Assembly: GCA_017468745.1 (NCBI GenBank)
Contig: JAFUHS010000034.1
Span: forward strand, 1-44,008
Length of the DNA: 44,008 nucleotides
Source: Treponema sp.
GTDB taxonomy: Bacteria > Spirochaetota > Spirochaetia > Treponematales > Treponemataceae
Direction: 5' to 3'
Positions 42,575-44,008 of the stretch are shown here, one piece after another; the stretch's first letter is position 1, and each line of letters opens with the position of its first letter. The notes under the pieces are model-generated. The model saw nothing but the letters and a program-made list of their open reading frames with translations, made no database searches and was not told the origin of the DNA. The position numbers and the translations under genes were made by a program.

Positions 42575-43671
42575 TGACGGAAAACGAAACGAATCTCTCC
42601 GGCGACGCATGGTATGCTTTCGACGGGCCTGAAAACGATGTGGTTCTCTCAACCAGGGTGCGCCTGGCCCGAAATCTTGCAAATTTCCCTTTTCCTGCCA
42701 AATTCAAGGACGATGACGCGTATCGGGTGCAGACTCTTGTCTTTGATTCTTTTTCCCACTGTCAGGAGCCTGACAGGTATCAGGGGGTGGTGGCGTCGGA
42801 ACTTGATGAGCTTGGAGCCCTTATTCTTGAAGAAAGGGGCGTTTTGGATTCAGGCAGCGCAAAGGAAAACGGCAGCGGAATCATCGTCCGCACTGACGGA
42901 AAAGTTTCCTGCGCCATAAATACAAAAGACCATGTGCGCCTGTCTTCCTTTGTTCCGGGACTTGACGGCAATGAAGCCTTTTCTCTCTGCGCGAAGATTG
43001 ACGACGAGCTGCAGAACACAATGCAGTTTGCGGCTGATTACGAATTCGGCTACCTTACTTCATCACTGAACGACTGCGGAAGCGGCATGAAGGTCTCCTG
43101 CAGGGTGCATTTGCCCTCTCTTTCATTCTCAGGCCGACTTCTGGATATGTTCTCTTCTTTAAGCCAGAAAGAAATAATCGTCAGCGACTGTTTCGGGGCT
43201 GGCAATCTTCCTTCTTCTTCCCTTGGCTTTTACTATCAGATTTCAACGAAAACGGCCGGAAACGGCACTGAGCTTGACCAGATTGCAACCCTTGTTTCAG
43301 CCGTAAAATTCCTTGTCGAAAACGAAAGGCGGGAGAGGGCAGTGGTGCTTCGTAACAGGCAGACAGAGCTCCGGAACAGGATTTACCGCTCTTATGCGGG
43401 CGTAAAATTCGCCTCTTTGATTGATGAGCGGGAGGCAATTGAAATCATCTCGGACATAAAATGGGGAAAGAACCTTGGCTTTTTTGCTGGAATCAAAGAT
43501 TCTGAGCTTTGCGCACTTTTGTACCGGGTGCAGAAGGGACATTTGCAGTTCGTGCTTAAAAACCGCAAATTCAATTTTCCTGCCGATATAGCCGAAAACA
43601 AATCTCTTAAGACTGACTATCTAAGGACTCTGATCCTGCAGGAAGCCTTTGAGAATATCAAACTGAACTAA
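42574..43671 (+). CDS. mcsB: McsB-like ATP:guanido phosphotransferase with altered active-site motif
   Basis: Protein-arginine-kinase family member, 365 aa (B. subtilis McsB 363). Family features: DVVLSTRVRLARNLANFPFP (about 19-38), the VRTDGKVSCAINTKDHVRLS (standard NEEDHIR-like) stretch, TELDQIATLVSAVKFLVENE and RNRIYRSYAGVKFASLIDER. The catalytic loop reads GYLTSSLNDCGSGMKVS where Bacillus McsB has LTSCPTNVGTGLRAS: the usual Cys is Ser, and the ATP-contacting Arg is Lys, with a Cys four residues further on. This could mean reduced or changed activity. It partners with McsA upstream (1-nt overlap). Confidence is high for the family and moderate for kinase activity. Confidence 0.9.
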   Translation: MTENETNLSGDAWYAFDGPENDVVLSTRVRLARNLANFPFPAKFKDDDAYRVQTLVFDSFSHCQEPDRYQGVVASELDELGALILEERGVLDSGSAKENGSGIIVRTDGKVSCAINTKDHVRLSSFVPGLDGNEAFSLCAKIDDELQNTMQFAADYEFGYLTSSLNDCGSGMKVSCRVHLPSLSFSGRLLDMFSSLSQKEIIVSDCFGAGNLPSSSLGFYYQISTKTAGNGTELDQIATLVSAVKFLVENERRERAVVLRNRQTELRNRIYRSYAGVKFASLIDEREAIEIISDIKWGKNLGFFAGIKDSELCALLYRVQKGHLQFVLKNRKFNFPADIAENKSLKTDYLRTLILQEAFENIKLN

Positions 43672-43679
43672 AATAGAAT
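43649..43679 (+). promoter_or_regulatory. Possible promoter for the last gene
   Basis: TTGAGA (43649-43654) and TAGAAT (43674-43679) with a long 19-nt spacer. ATG 43685 lies only 5 nt after the -10, and no SD is present. Weak because of the spacer. Confidence 0.3.
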
Positions 43680-43684
43680 TTTCT

Positions 43685-44008
43685 ATGAAAAAAAATCTTT
43701 TTTTTGTTTTCTATTTTTTTGCTTTTTCCGCAGCTTCTTTTGCTTCAATTCGAGTTACAGCAAAAAACTGTCCGGGACCAAATGACTTGCCAAATTTTCT
43801 TTTTAAAGCTGCTAAGGAAGCTGACAAAACTTTGATTATTGATGGCAGCGATGGAATTTTTAAATCAAAAATGCTTTATTTTGCTGGCGATGAAATAAAT
43901 ATCATTGGTGAAAATAATGCCGTAATTGATTTTAGTCCCACCATGTTCATCGATGAAAATCTCCTGGCTGAAATCAGAAAATTTATGATTGAAAACAATA
44001 AATGGATG
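43685..44008 (+). CDS. Exported protein, 5' part (partial), possible parallel beta-helix
   Basis: The frame runs from ATG 43685 to the window end without a stop, giving 108 residues. The first 21 residues form a signal peptide (NLFFVFYFFAFSAASFAS). After it come PNDLPNFLFKAAKEADKTLI and IDGSDGIFKSKMLYFAGDEI, then INIIGENNAVIDFS. The short-strand pattern (xxLxIDGxxxxFxxxxLxFxGxxINIxGENNAVIDF) resembles the beginning of right-handed parallel beta-helix proteins such as pectate-lyase-like surface enzymes, but too little is in view to name a family. It lies 13 nt after mcsB and has no SD. Confidence 0.6.
   Translation, partial: MKKNLFFVFYFFAFSAASFASIRVTAKNCPGPNDLPNFLFKAAKEADKTLIIDGSDGIFKSKMLYFAGDEINIIGENNAVIDFSPTMFIDENLLAEIRKFMIENNKWM

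Overview
The window looks like a chromosome segment of a spirochaete, most likely a host-associated Treponema. The evidence is the gene order fliM-fliN/Y-fliO-fliP-fliQ-fliR-flhB-flhA-flhF-flhG-sigma28-fapA, the number of exported and lipoprotein-type Treponema hypotheticals, and the surface proteins that combine InlB-type B-repeats with a formylglycine-enzyme-like domain. Species cannot be fixed by reading alone.

Layout. 1-14141 (+) is a nearly gap-free flagellar block: the last codons of fliM, a FliN/FliY switch protein, the export gate (FliO, P, Q, R, FlhB, FlhA), the placement pair FlhF/FlhG, a small membrane protein, a sigma-28-type factor, FapA and two small flagellar-neighbourhood proteins. 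A terminator whose 3' arm overlaps the next promoter divides fliN from fliO. 14130-15950 (-) holds glgC and a J-domain protein separated by a long inverted repeat. 16143-19521 (+) is an Mla-type lipid transport operon (permease, ATPase, MCE protein) followed by a lipoprotein. 19527-23661 (+) is an RNA-maturation/nucleotide-signalling group: PhoH, a 7TM-HD phosphodiesterase with a shortened outer domain, YbeY and a CorC-like CBS protein flanked by palindromic repeats. 23740-26773 has a TPR protein and a convergent Fn3-like exported protein. 26837-28263 (+) pairs an orphan Cas2-like small protein with prfB, which carries the classical +1 programmed frameshift. 28263-35709 (+) has a PEGA-like membrane protein, FtsY, an exported hypothetical protein and LolC-LolD-LolE.

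35706 to about 42040 is an AT-rich accessory island: a small XRE regulator, two large lipoproteins with B-repeats (the second ending in a formylglycine-enzyme fold), an unknown membrane-anchored protein, a GC-rich hairpin block that looks like a dispersed repeat, and a stand-alone phage-type BECR/PBECR-like nuclease-fold gene with a decayed 3' tail. The core resumes with mcsA-mcsB, driven by a promoter that lies inside that decayed tail and appears to give a leaderless mRNA. The McsB-like protein lacks the usual Cys of the guanido-kinase CPTN motif. The window ends inside an exported protein gene.

The observations most worth following are the orphan Cas2-like gene next to prfB, the non-canonical McsB, the structure of the accessory island with its PBECR relic, and the recurring SD-less genes whose start codon lies about 5-7 nt after a -10 box. 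Functional names rest on motif recognition by eye. No database search was run.
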